5,175 bases of DNA from Candidatus Bipolaricaulota bacterium. Its GTDB lineage: Bacteria; Bipolaricaulota; Bipolaricaulia; RBG-16-55-9. The notes beneath the pieces were generated by a model. That model had not been told where the DNA came from, did no database searches, and saw nothing but the letters and a program-made list of their open reading frames with translations. Positions 1 to 5,131 of this stretch are shown here, piece after piece (within the stretch, counting starts at the first letter, position 1; every line of letters starts with the position of its first letter). The position numbers and the translations under genes are program-made. Where the stretch lies: NCBI GenBank assembly GCA_018609825.1, contig JAHEOA010000094.1, positions 1-5,175 of the forward strand, read 5' to 3'.

Positions 1-311
1 AGCTTGGGCTGAGCGACTTCTTTGCGGCGCGGGTCACCGGCGACGACGTCAGCGCGGGCAAGCCCGACCCCCAAGTGTTTCTACGGGCCGCCGAGCGCCT
101 GGACGTGGCCCCTGCGCGCTGCCTGGTGATCGAGGACGCGGCCGCCGGCGTCGAAGCTGCACGTCGAGCGGGGATGGCAGCGATTGCCGTGACCGGTCAG
201 CCCTCGGCCGGACATAGACGGGCGGAGCGCGTCGTGGGGTCGTTGGCCGAGCTGGACGCGGATGCCGCGATCGCGCTCATCGATCGTCACAGCATGGCTT
301 CGCCCTCCTGA
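1..311 (+). CDS. HAD-superfamily hydrolase, beta-phosphoglucomutase-like (5' truncated)
   Basis: The reading frame is open from position 3 to a TGA at 309-311, giving about 102 C-terminal residues; the start lies outside the window. Visible landmarks are the HAD motif III lysine in [15 protein letters not shown] (Lys about visible residue 20) and motif [19 protein letters not shown], with the acidic pair Glu44-Asp45 that helps bind Mg2+. The phrase after the acidic pair (AGVEAA..AGM) is typical of subfamily IA enzymes such as beta-phosphoglucomutase, phosphoglycolate phosphatase and sugar-phosphate phosphatases. These are cytoplasmic enzymes that act through a phospho-aspartate; that nucleophile (motif I, DxDGT) and the cap domain would be in the missing half. 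Family members are usually around 215-230 residues, so about half is present. The substrate cannot be told from this part. No functional tie to the downstream genes is evident, and the next gene is convergent. Confidence 0.9.
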   Translation, partial: LGLSDFFAARVTGDDVSAGKPDPQVFLRAAERLDVAPARCLVIEDAAAGVEAARRAGMAAIAVTGQPSAGHRRAERVVGSLAELDADAAIALIDRHSMASPS

Positions 312-398
312 CCTCCGCGCAAGTGGCGTTCATCTGGGGAACCGTGGAAGGCCACCGGACTGCGGCCGCCCGGGTCGAGCTCGCCCTGTGATCCGTCA

Positions 399-417
399 CG
401 GCAGCGCTCGCCTGCCG
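399..417 (+). terminator. Small GC-rich hairpin downstream of the HAD gene
   Basis: CGGCAG (399-404) and CTGCCG (412-417) form a perfect 6-bp stem around a 7-base loop, about 88 bases after the HAD stop codon. No T-run follows on the plus strand. It overlaps an alternative 6-bp pairing, CGCTAC (416-421) with GTAGCG (432-437). It may contribute to 3'-end formation of the HAD transcript, but the support is only the inverted repeat. Confidence 0.2.
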
Positions 418-460
418 CTACCCTTCAGCAAGTAGCGTCGGATTTCGGCCTCGACGACAA

Positions 461-497
461 GCGGGGCCGATGCCCGGTCGTCGGGCATCGGCCCCGC
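461..497. terminator. Strong 16-bp inverted repeat between convergent genes, likely bidirectional terminator
   Basis: The arms 461-476 and 482-497 are perfectly complementary over 16 bp with a 5-base loop (GTCGT). The hairpin lies 35 bases beyond the stop codon of the minus-strand barrel gene and about 150 bases beyond the HAD stop. On the minus strand it is followed by TTGTCGTCG and on the plus strand by CGCTCGTTCG, so there is no proper U-tract on either side. The position between convergent genes and the strength of the stem suggest a transcription end or RNA 3' stabiliser. Without a U-run it may not act as a classical intrinsic terminator. Confidence 0.6.
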
Positions 498-532
498 CGC
501 TCGTTCGCGACTGAATGTCGTTGGTCGCCCGC

Positions 533-1627
533 TCAGAACACCCGGTACGTGAACCCGAGGTTGAAGCCCAACTCCGGCTCCTCGTAGCGGTCGCCGATCG
601 CCCCGTGCGCGCTGGCCGTCAAGCTCAGCGACGCCTGGACCTGAGCACTCAGGGACAGATCCAGCGTATGGGTGGCGTAGTTTGCTCCGGTCGATTCTTG
701 GACGCGGACGTACTGATACGTCGTCGTCAGGGTTGACGTCGGCGACAGCGTCCGGTGGTAGTCGACCGAGGCGTTGACGGTGTAGGCGCCCTCCAACGGC
801 AGCGGCATGCGGCCCTCGGCGCGTGCGAGCATGCGCCCGTTCGGATCGAGCGGGAGCGCATAGTTGGCGCGGGCGCGCAAGAACGGGTTGTGCTCGTCCG
901 TCGGATCGATCACGGGATAGCCTACGCCGGCCGTGGCGTTCCAGCCGCAGAAGCGCGTCAGGTCAGCGTGGAGCACGCTCTGCAAGGCCAGGACGGCCTC
1001 GACGTCGAAGGAGGTCTCAAACAGGTCCTCGATGGCCTGCAACATCTCGGCCGTACTCATCGTTCGGCCGCTGCCGATGATCTGGGAGAGCTCGGTCATC
1101 GTCTCCTCGTCGGGGAGCTCGCTCAAAACGTCCTGAGACTGCAACGCCTCGGCGATCCGGATCGCCCTGGCCATCGGGGTCACGTTGCGGAACTGGCCCA
1201 TGCCGGCGCCGGCCAGACCGCTGATCGTGACCCCTGAACCCGGAAGGCCACTCGTGTTGATGCCGCCGAAGACGAAGTTGTCGCCCTGAATAAAGTAACG
1301 GGCTTGACCGTCGCTGGAGAGCGCGGAGGCCAGCTCCACCCCGGCGGGCGAGATGCGAACGTTGGCCTGGCCGTCCACGTTGTAGCTCCAGTTCCCCTGT
1401 TGTGACCAGGCAAACCCGTCCAGCGTGAGGCTGCCCGAATTGACGTTGTTGCGATCGTCGAGGTATCGGTCCTCAAACTGTTGGTACTCGCCGTTCAGCG
1501 TCAACTGGGTCAGTTGGTTGGTCGGCGGCGTGTAATCGCAGATCGATACCGCCTGTCCGACGGCGGTCAGGCTGAGGCCGAGAACGGCGACGGTCACGAG
1601 AAACACGTGAATGCGAAGTTGCTTCAT
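533..1627 (-). CDS. Exported protein, probable outer-membrane beta-barrel with central helical insert
   Basis: This encodes 364 residues. Residues 1-26 look like a Sec signal peptide: Lys/Arg near the start, a hydrophobic core, and likely cleavage after VGQA. Residues about 40-120 alternate polar and hydrophobic residues with many Asn/Gly/Tyr, as in beta-strands. Residues about 152-226 are clearly helical (MARAIRIAEALQ, STAEMLQAIEDLFE). Residues about 229-364 return to amphipathic strands rich in Ala, Tyr, Thr and Leu (YALPLD, VDYHRTL, TLTTTYQYVRV, HTLDLSLSAQV). The chain ends in GFNLGFTYRVF, with the terminal Phe and alternating aromatics expected of a BAM-recognised C-terminal strand. Only two cysteines are visible, C30 and C227. 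The start is supported by an AAGGAGGT ribosome site 5 bases upstream. I do not recognise the family. An outer-membrane channel or surface barrel is inferred; a periplasmic beta-rich protein is the alternative. It is transcribed divergently from the Mla operon. Confidence 0.8.
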   Translation of the reverse strand: MKQLRIHVFLVTVAVLGLSLTAVGQAVSICDYTPPTNQLTQLTLNGEYQQFEDRYLDDRNNVNSGSLTLDGFAWSQQGNWSYNVDGQANVRISPAGVELASALSSDGQARYFIQGDNFVFGGINTSGLPGSGVTISGLAGAGMGQFRNVTPMARAIRIAEALQSQDVLSELPDEETMTELSQIIGSGRTMSTAEMLQAIEDLFETSFDVEAVLALQSVLHADLTRFCGWNATAGVGYPVIDPTDEHNPFLRARANYALPLDPNGRMLARAEGRMPLPLEGAYTVNASVDYHRTLSPTSTLTTTYQYVRVQESTGANYATHTLDLSLSAQVQASLSLTASAHGAIGDRYEEPELGFNLGFTYRVF

Positions 1628-1629
1628 GG

Positions 1630-1648
1630 TGAACCTCCTTACGGTTCA
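1630..1648 (-). promoter_or_regulatory. Ribosome binding site of the barrel gene inside a start-proximal hairpin
   Basis: Read on the minus strand, AAGGAGGT (1640 down to 1633) is a near-perfect Shine-Dalgarno 5 bases before the ATG. It sits in a small hairpin: TGAACC (1648-1643) pairs with GGTTCA (1635-1630) over 6 bp, leaving the 7-base loop GTAAGGA. The first five bases of the ribosome site are in the loop and its GGT is in the stem. The stem ends 2 bases before the start codon. The pairing is seen directly; an effect on translation is inference. Confidence 0.5.
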
Positions 1649-1694
1649 ACGCGACTTGGATGCCCATGCTCCGATGAGCTCGCGTCCGATCCAT

Positions 1695-1723
1695 ATTTTA
1701 ACATAGACGCGCGAACGTCTCGA
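1695..1723 (-). promoter_or_regulatory. Predicted sigma-70-type promoter for the barrel gene
   Basis: On the minus strand, TCGAGA (1723-1718, 4 of 6 to TTGACA) is followed by a 17-base spacer and TAAAAT (1700-1695, 5 of 6 to TATAAT). TG precedes the -10 by one base (TGTTAAAAT), an extended -10. Transcription would begin near 1688, leaving a leader of about 60 bases that includes the start-site hairpin. The patch around 1690-1704 is the most AT-rich stretch of this GC-rich window. Confidence 0.5.
1705..1720. promoter_or_regulatory. Possible operator: AGACG-N6-CGTCT inverted repeat
   Basis: A perfect 5-bp dyad, AGACG (1705-1709) and CGTCT (1716-1720) separated by CGCGAA, lies exactly in the spacer between the -35 and -10 of the barrel-gene promoter and about 37 bases upstream of the mlaE -10. 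A repressor dimer bound here would block the minus-strand promoter. The dyad is short and could be chance. Confidence 0.22.
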
Positions 1724-1753
1724 TGGCCTCGATTACGGCAACGCGAGGCCAAC

Positions 1754-1762
1754 TGCTATAAT
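1754..1762 (+). promoter_or_regulatory. Predicted extended -10 promoter of the mlaEFD operon
   Basis: TGCTATAAT at 1754-1762 is a perfect TATAAT preceded by the TGn extended -10 element. No good -35 is visible at the right distance (about 1733-1739 reads TTACGGC), which fits extended -10 promoters. Transcription would start near 1769, only about 11 bases before the GTG start codon, so the ribosome site GAGGTGA (1769-1775) would lie at the very 5' end of the mRNA. Confidence 0.55.
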
Positions 1763-1779
1763 GCCGCCGAGGTGAGCCT

Positions 1780-2571
1780 GTGTACGTGGCATCCATGCCC
1801 GGCGCCCGCTGGATCGAGACGTTTGTGCGCTATGTCGGGGAGAGCACGCTGCTTCTGACCGACACGCTCCAGTGGCTCGCCCGTCCGGGCGCCTGGCGGG
1901 CTGGGCGCATCCTGCGCCAGATCGAACGGATCGGCTGGAACAGTCTCCCCATCGTCTCGTTCATCGCCCTCACCATCGGCATGGCGGTGGCGTATCAGAC
2001 GGCCTATCAGATGCAGAAGTTCGGCTTCGGGACGTATATCTACACGGCCAGCTTCTCGGCGCTGATGGTCTTCCGCGAGATCGGGCCCGTCTTGACGGGT
2101 CTGATCATCGCCGGCCGCGTGGGAGCGGCCATCACCGCCGAGCTGGGCACGATGCAGATCACCCAGCAGATCGACGCACTGCGCTCGCTCGCCACCGATC
2201 CCGTAAAGTATCTCGTCGTGCCGCGGTTTGTGGCGCTCGTCGTCGGTCTGCCGTTGTTGACGATCTACGCCGACGTCATCGGGCTGGTCGGCAGCTACAT
2301 CGTGGGCACGACCCAACTGGAGATCGGCTCGCAGCTCTACGTCCACATGTCCCAGACCCTGTTGGCCGCCAAGGACCTCTGGACGGGCCTGGTCAAGTCC
2401 CTGGTGTTTGCGGTCATCATCGGGATCGTCAGTTGCCACGAGGGTTTCCGTACGCACGGCGGCGCCGAGGGTGTCGGCCGCTCGACGACCTGGTGCGTGG
2501 TGATCGCCTCGACGTTGATCATCGCCGCCGACGCGTTCTTCACCGCCATCTTCTACTTCACGGGCCAATGA
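1780..2571 (+). CDS. mlaE: MlaE-type ABC transporter permease (phospholipid/MCE transport)
   Basis: This 263-residue integral membrane protein matches the MlaE/YrbE/TGD1 permease family in length and motifs. An N-terminal amphipathic region (about 10-50) leads into RIGWNSLPIVSFIALTIGM (about 50-68). The family signature follows: EIGPVLTGLI (100-109), AGRVGAAITAELGTM (111-125), IDAL (131-134), ATDPVKYLVVPR (138-149). Further hydrophobic segments lie at about 150-176, 203-221 and 238-260. In the known complexes two copies form the inner-membrane channel, each contacting the ATPase and the MCE protein, and move phospholipid between the inner membrane and the periplasmic carrier. The GTG start at 1780 is chosen because GAGGTGA at 1769-1775 is well spaced for it; GTG 1786 and ATG 1795 are in-frame alternatives. 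It is the first gene of the operon, and its TGA overlaps the mlaF ATG by 4 bases. Substrate and direction are inferred from the family. Confidence 0.95.
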   Translation: MYVASMPGARWIETFVRYVGESTLLLTDTLQWLARPGAWRAGRILRQIERIGWNSLPIVSFIALTIGMAVAYQTAYQMQKFGFGTYIYTASFSALMVFREIGPVLTGLIIAGRVGAAITAELGTMQITQQIDALRSLATDPVKYLVVPRFVALVVGLPLLTIYADVIGLVGSYIVGTTQLEIGSQLYVHMSQTLLAAKDLWTGLVKSLVFAVIIGIVSCHEGFRTHGGAEGVGRSTTWCVVIASTLIIAADAFFTAIFYFTGQ

Positions 2572-3302
2572 GCGATCCGATCGTCGACGTTCAGAATCTG
2601 CGCAAGAGCTTCAACGGGACGCCCGTGCTGGCCGGCGTCAATCTCCGGATCGAGCGAGGCGAGACAGTCGTCGTCATCGGCCGCAGCGGCTGCGGCAAGA
2701 CGGTGCTCTTGAAACACCTGATCGGACTGATCCGCCCCGACAGCGGCTCGATCCGCATCGACGGCGTGGAACTGAACGGGCTGGACGAGCGCGCGCTCAA
2801 CGAGATCCGGCTCAAGGTCGGGATGCTCTTTCAGGAGGCCGCGCTGTTCGACTCGATGAGCGTCTATCACAACGTCGGGTTCGCGCTTTACGAACACAGC
2901 GAGCTCGACAAGGCCCAGATCCGGGCCCGCGTTCGTCAATGCTTGGACGCGGTCGGCTTGGGCGACTTGCCCGATTGTTCGATCGATGAGCTCTCGGGCG
3001 GGATGAAGAAGCGCGTCGGCTTGGCCCGCGCCATCGCCCAAGACCCCGATATTCTGTTGTACGATGAGCCCACGTCCGCCGTCGACCCGATGATGGCGGA
3101 CGAGATCAACGGGTTGATTCGCCAGTTGAGCGAGGACCTCGACGTCGCGTCGGTGGTCGTCACCCACGAGCTGAGCGACGCGCTCGCGGTCGCGGATCGG
3201 ATAGCGCTGTTGGAAGACGGCGTCATCGCGGCCGAAGGCCGGGCCAGTACGTTTGAGGACCTGAGCGATCCGGCGATTCGCCGTTTCTTTACGCGGCGGT
3301 AA
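2568..3302 (+). CDS. mlaF: MlaF-type ABC transporter ATP-binding protein
   Basis: This is a 244-residue cytoplasmic ABC ATPase of the Mla/TGD3 class. All nucleotide-binding motifs are intact: Walker A GRSGCGKT (38-45), Q-loop Gln89 in FQEAALFDSMSV, signature LSGGM (142-146) followed by KKRVGLARA, Walker B ILLYDEP (162-168) with catalytic Glu167, D-loop SAVD (170-173), and H-loop His200. The KKR following LSGGM and the sequence EAALFDSMSVYHNV are typical of MlaF-like proteins rather than of amino-acid or sugar importers. It should dimerise under MlaE and power lipid movement. The ATG at 2568 overlaps the mlaE stop (ATGA), so translation is probably coupled; an upstream extension of the same frame is only the shadow of mlaE. 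The D-loop reads SAVD where SGLD is commoner, a minor variation. The protein ends in FFTRR without a long tail. Confidence 0.96.
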   Translation: MSDPIVDVQNLRKSFNGTPVLAGVNLRIERGETVVVIGRSGCGKTVLLKHLIGLIRPDSGSIRIDGVELNGLDERALNEIRLKVGMLFQEAALFDSMSVYHNVGFALYEHSELDKAQIRARVRQCLDAVGLGDLPDCSIDELSGGMKKRVGLARAIAQDPDILLYDEPTSAVDPMMADEINGLIRQLSEDLDVASVVVTHELSDALAVADRIALLEDGVIAAEGRASTFEDLSDPAIRRFFTRR

Positions 3303-3334
3303 GGTCTCGCGGGGAAAGGAGCCATCTGAGGCAC

Positions 3335-4048
3335 ATGGAACGGACGCGCACCTCGGCCGGCCGAGTGGGGATCTTCGTCTTGATCGGACTCGCGCTGCTG
3401 GTCGGCATCGTCTTCACGCTGACCGACTGGCAGGCCGTGCGCCGCGGCTACACGCTCCAGGCGGAGTTCGACTCCGCCAGCGGCCTCGCCGCGGGCGCCC
3501 CCGTCCACTACGCCGGGGTCGCCGTCGGCCATGTCCGCGACATCCGCATCGTGCACGAGGGCGCCCGACCGGCCGTGCGCTTGACGCTTTGGCTGCCCGA
3601 TGCGATCGAGGTGCAGGCCAACGACCAAGTCTTCATCGGCCTGCTCGGCCTCCTGGGCGAAAAGTACGTCGCGATCAAGCCCGGCTCGGGGGAGGGAGAA
3701 ACGCTGACGGCCGGCGCGACGATCGACGGCACCGAGGCGATCTCCGAGTTGGAGATCGCCCGGCGGCTCAACCGCATCCTGACCGACGCCGAGGGCGTCG
3801 TCCAAGAGGCGAACAACCTGATCACGGACCGCGCGCTGATCTCGCAACTCCGCTCGGTCGCCGACCGCACAGACCAGGTCACCGACGACCTGGAAGCGAC
3901 CCAACGGCGAGCCGACGCGCTCATGACCGAGTGGCAGCGGGTCGGCGAGCAGAGCGCCCAGATCCTGGACAGCCTGCAGCGCTGGGGCCCCATCGTCGCC
4001 GCCGGCGCGGTCCTCTTGCCGTTGCTCGGGATTCTCCTGTTGCCGTAG
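3335..4048 (+). CDS. mlaD: MlaD-type MCE-domain protein with extended helical C terminus
   Basis: This 237-residue protein has an N-terminal membrane anchor (about 11-30, GRVGIFVLIGLALLVGIVF) and one MCE domain at about 38-116, starting RGYTLQAEFDSASGLAAGAP, with YAGVAVGHV and the hydrophobic-loop region FIGLLGLLGEKYVAIKPG. In known systems six MlaD copies form a periplasmic ring on MlaE with a lipid-conducting pore. Residues 138-215 are predicted helical (ELEIARRLNRILTDAE, RTDQVTDDLEATQRRADAL). Residues 217-237 are strongly hydrophobic (WGPIVAAGAVLLPLLGILLL), so both ends carry a membrane-length segment; E. coli MlaD, at about 183 residues, is shorter. A 32-base gap follows mlaF. Two imperfect ribosome sites precede the ATG: AAAGGAG (3315-3321), 13 bases away, and GAGG (3328-3331), 3 bases away. 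The substrate is inferred as phospholipid; other MCE-carried lipids are possible. Confidence 0.92.
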   Translation: MERTRTSAGRVGIFVLIGLALLVGIVFTLTDWQAVRRGYTLQAEFDSASGLAAGAPVHYAGVAVGHVRDIRIVHEGARPAVRLTLWLPDAIEVQANDQVFIGLLGLLGEKYVAIKPGSGEGETLTAGATIDGTEAISELEIARRLNRILTDAEGVVQEANNLITDRALISQLRSVADRTDQVTDDLEATQRRADALMTEWQRVGEQSAQILDSLQRWGPIVAAGAVLLPLLGILLLP

Positions 4049-4069
4049 CGTCGCCGCTCCGCGCACGCC

Positions 4070-4091
4070 GCCCGTGGCCAGCGCCGCGGGC
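4070..4091. terminator. GC-rich 9-bp hairpin between mlaD and the convergent exported-protein gene
   Basis: GCCCGTGGC (4070-4078) pairs with GCCGCGGGC (4083-4091) over 9 bp with one G-U pair on the plus-strand RNA and a 4-base loop. It begins 22 bases after the mlaD stop and ends 13 bases from the stop of the minus-strand gene. No T-run follows on either strand. Its placement in a 55-base convergent gap suggests a shared bidirectional terminator. Confidence 0.45.
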
Positions 4092-4103
4092 ATCCACCTC
4101 GCC

Positions 4104-4952
4104 CTACGCCTGCGAGCCCCCGACGGCGGAGAGCTTCTCGCGCAGGACCCGTTCCAGGATGTCGAGACGATCCATGATCAGCCCGCGCAGCCGATCGACG
4201 TTCATCGGGCCCCCCAAGCGCGGCTGCTCAAGGACCCGCCGCTCGGAGCGATACGCGTCCTCCGGCGTCGGCGGGCAGACGACGTGCTCTCGCCACTTGC
4301 GCTTCCAGCCCTCCACCATCGGGCCGTCCAGGCCGAAGCGATCGAGCATCTGCCCGACTCGCTCGCGGAGCTGCTCCAGGGACTCGTCCAGGCGACCCGT
4401 CAGACACTCGCCCTCCGGTCGCCGCGTCTGGCGCTGCGGCCGAAGGCGCTGCCCCCGCGTCCGCTCCGCCACACGAGCGCCGACCGAGTCGCCGCCTCGG
4501 TCGAGGTGCTTGCGCAGGATCTGGCCCTGCTGGATGGTAAGCGTCCCCTTCGCCTCCTCGATGGCGTCTTGGAGAGCCTGGCGGAACTCCGATCGCGCCT
4601 GGCGCAGCTCCGAGTCGTGGGACGCCACCGCCTGACGGTACGCGTCGCGACTGCCCTCGAACCGGACGAGGAACGCGCGCAGCGAGCGCTGGGCGTCGAT
4701 CACGCGGTCCCGCTTCGCGCGCAGGTCCGACACGATCGCGTGCAGCGTCTGGAGCTGCTCGGCGCTCAAGTCCATGTCGTTGATGGCCCGAAGCATGGCG
4801 ATCTCCTGTTGGAGCTGGTCCGAGTCGACCTCGACCGACGCCTGCGACTTGGGCTCGCTCGACGGCGACTGCATCTGGCTGAGCACGAGCGGCGTGTCCG
4901 ACAGCGCCAAGGACAACGCGACGAGCCCGACCGCCAAAACCCCTTTGCGCAT
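4104..4952 (-). CDS. Exported helix-rich protein with LTxxQ-like motifs (Spy/CpxP-like)
   Basis: This encodes 282 residues beginning with a Sec signal peptide (MRKGVLAVGLVALSLALS; cleavage likely between about residues 18 and 26). A Ser/Pro-rich stretch (28-40) follows, then a long helical, coiled-coil-prone part (about 43-150). It contains two motifs of the Spy/CpxP type, LSAEQ (62-66) and LTIQQ (138-142), separated by an Arg/Glu/Gln-rich helix pair; LTxxQ repeats mark periplasmic chaperone and metal- or stress-responsive proteins. Residues 152-182 are an Arg-rich, probably disordered linker. The C-terminal part has two further helices (about 184-206 and 250-275) around a segment with GWKRKW and Cys226; the only other Cys is 183. 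The length is well above Spy/CpxP (about 160), so the C-terminal part is extra. The start is supported by GGAGGGG (4966-4960), 7 bases upstream, and by a TATAAT promoter. The Spy-like assignment rests on motif pattern and is tentative; export is well supported. Confidence 0.78.
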   Translation of the reverse strand: MRKGVLAVGLVALSLALSDTPLVLSQMQSPSSEPKSQASVEVDSDQLQQEIAMLRAINDMDLSAEQLQTLHAIVSDLRAKRDRVIDAQRSLRAFLVRFEGSRDAYRQAVASHDSELRQARSEFRQALQDAIEEAKGTLTIQQGQILRKHLDRGGDSVGARVAERTRGQRLRPQRQTRRPEGECLTGRLDESLEQLRERVGQMLDRFGLDGPMVEGWKRKWREHVVCPPTPEDAYRSERRVLEQPRLGGPMNVDRLRGLIMDRLDILERVLREKLSAVGGSQA

Positions 4953-4987
4953 GCGGCATCCCCTCCAATGATGCAGGAATCGAGGAC

Positions 4988-4993
4988 ATTATA
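4988..4993 (-). promoter_or_regulatory. Predicted promoter -10 of the Spy-like exported-protein gene
   Basis: A perfect TATAAT is read on the minus strand at 4993-4988, 36 bases upstream of the ATG and in front of the GGAGGGG ribosome site. The -35 region is poor: TTATCC at 5018-5013 with a 19-base spacer is the best candidate, and there is no extended TG. Transcription would start near 4981. A weak -35 could mean activator dependence, for example under envelope stress, but that is inference. Confidence 0.45.
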
Positions 4994-5131
4994 CGGGGTC
5001 CGGGTCGGCTTCGGATAACGCGATCGCTGACGGGCCGTCGCACAAGCGGGGTCACCCGTGGGTCGCGATGCGGGGCCAGCTTGCTGCCACCGCCTCGACC
5101 GAGGTCTGGCCGTGATCCGTGGGCGCGAGCC

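Noticed and set aside
755..1237. Plus-strand open frame of 160 codons inside the barrel gene
   Set aside because: It is the shadow of the minus-strand gene, with no ribosome site and no recognisable domain.
1872..2567. In-frame upstream extension of mlaF through mlaE
   Set aside because: It would overlap almost the whole permease gene and yields an Arg/His/Asp-rich sequence. The ATG at 2568, overlapping the mlaE stop, gives the normal MlaF length.
2936..4093. Long minus-strand open frame (385 codons) across mlaF and mlaD
   Set aside because: The opposite strand carries unmistakable ABC ATPase and MCE motifs. The antisense product is low-complexity and its ends match no ribosome site.
4478..4554. 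Possible frameshift in the Spy-like gene at the Arg-rich segment (residues about 152-182)
   Set aside because: The other minus-strand frames give no better continuation, and helical sequence resumes in the same frame, so a basic linker is the simpler reading.
4074..5018. Long plus-strand open frame (314 codons) opposite the Spy-like gene
   Set aside because: It is antisense to a gene with a signal peptide, ribosome site and -10 box. Its product is a His/Arg/Leu-rich sequence without domain features, as expected for a GC-rich shadow frame.
5020..5027. GCGATCGC palindrome (also at 267-274), the cyanobacterial HIP1 motif
   Set aside because: Two copies in 5 kb of GC-rich DNA are too few for HIP1-type enrichment, and one is inside the HAD coding sequence.
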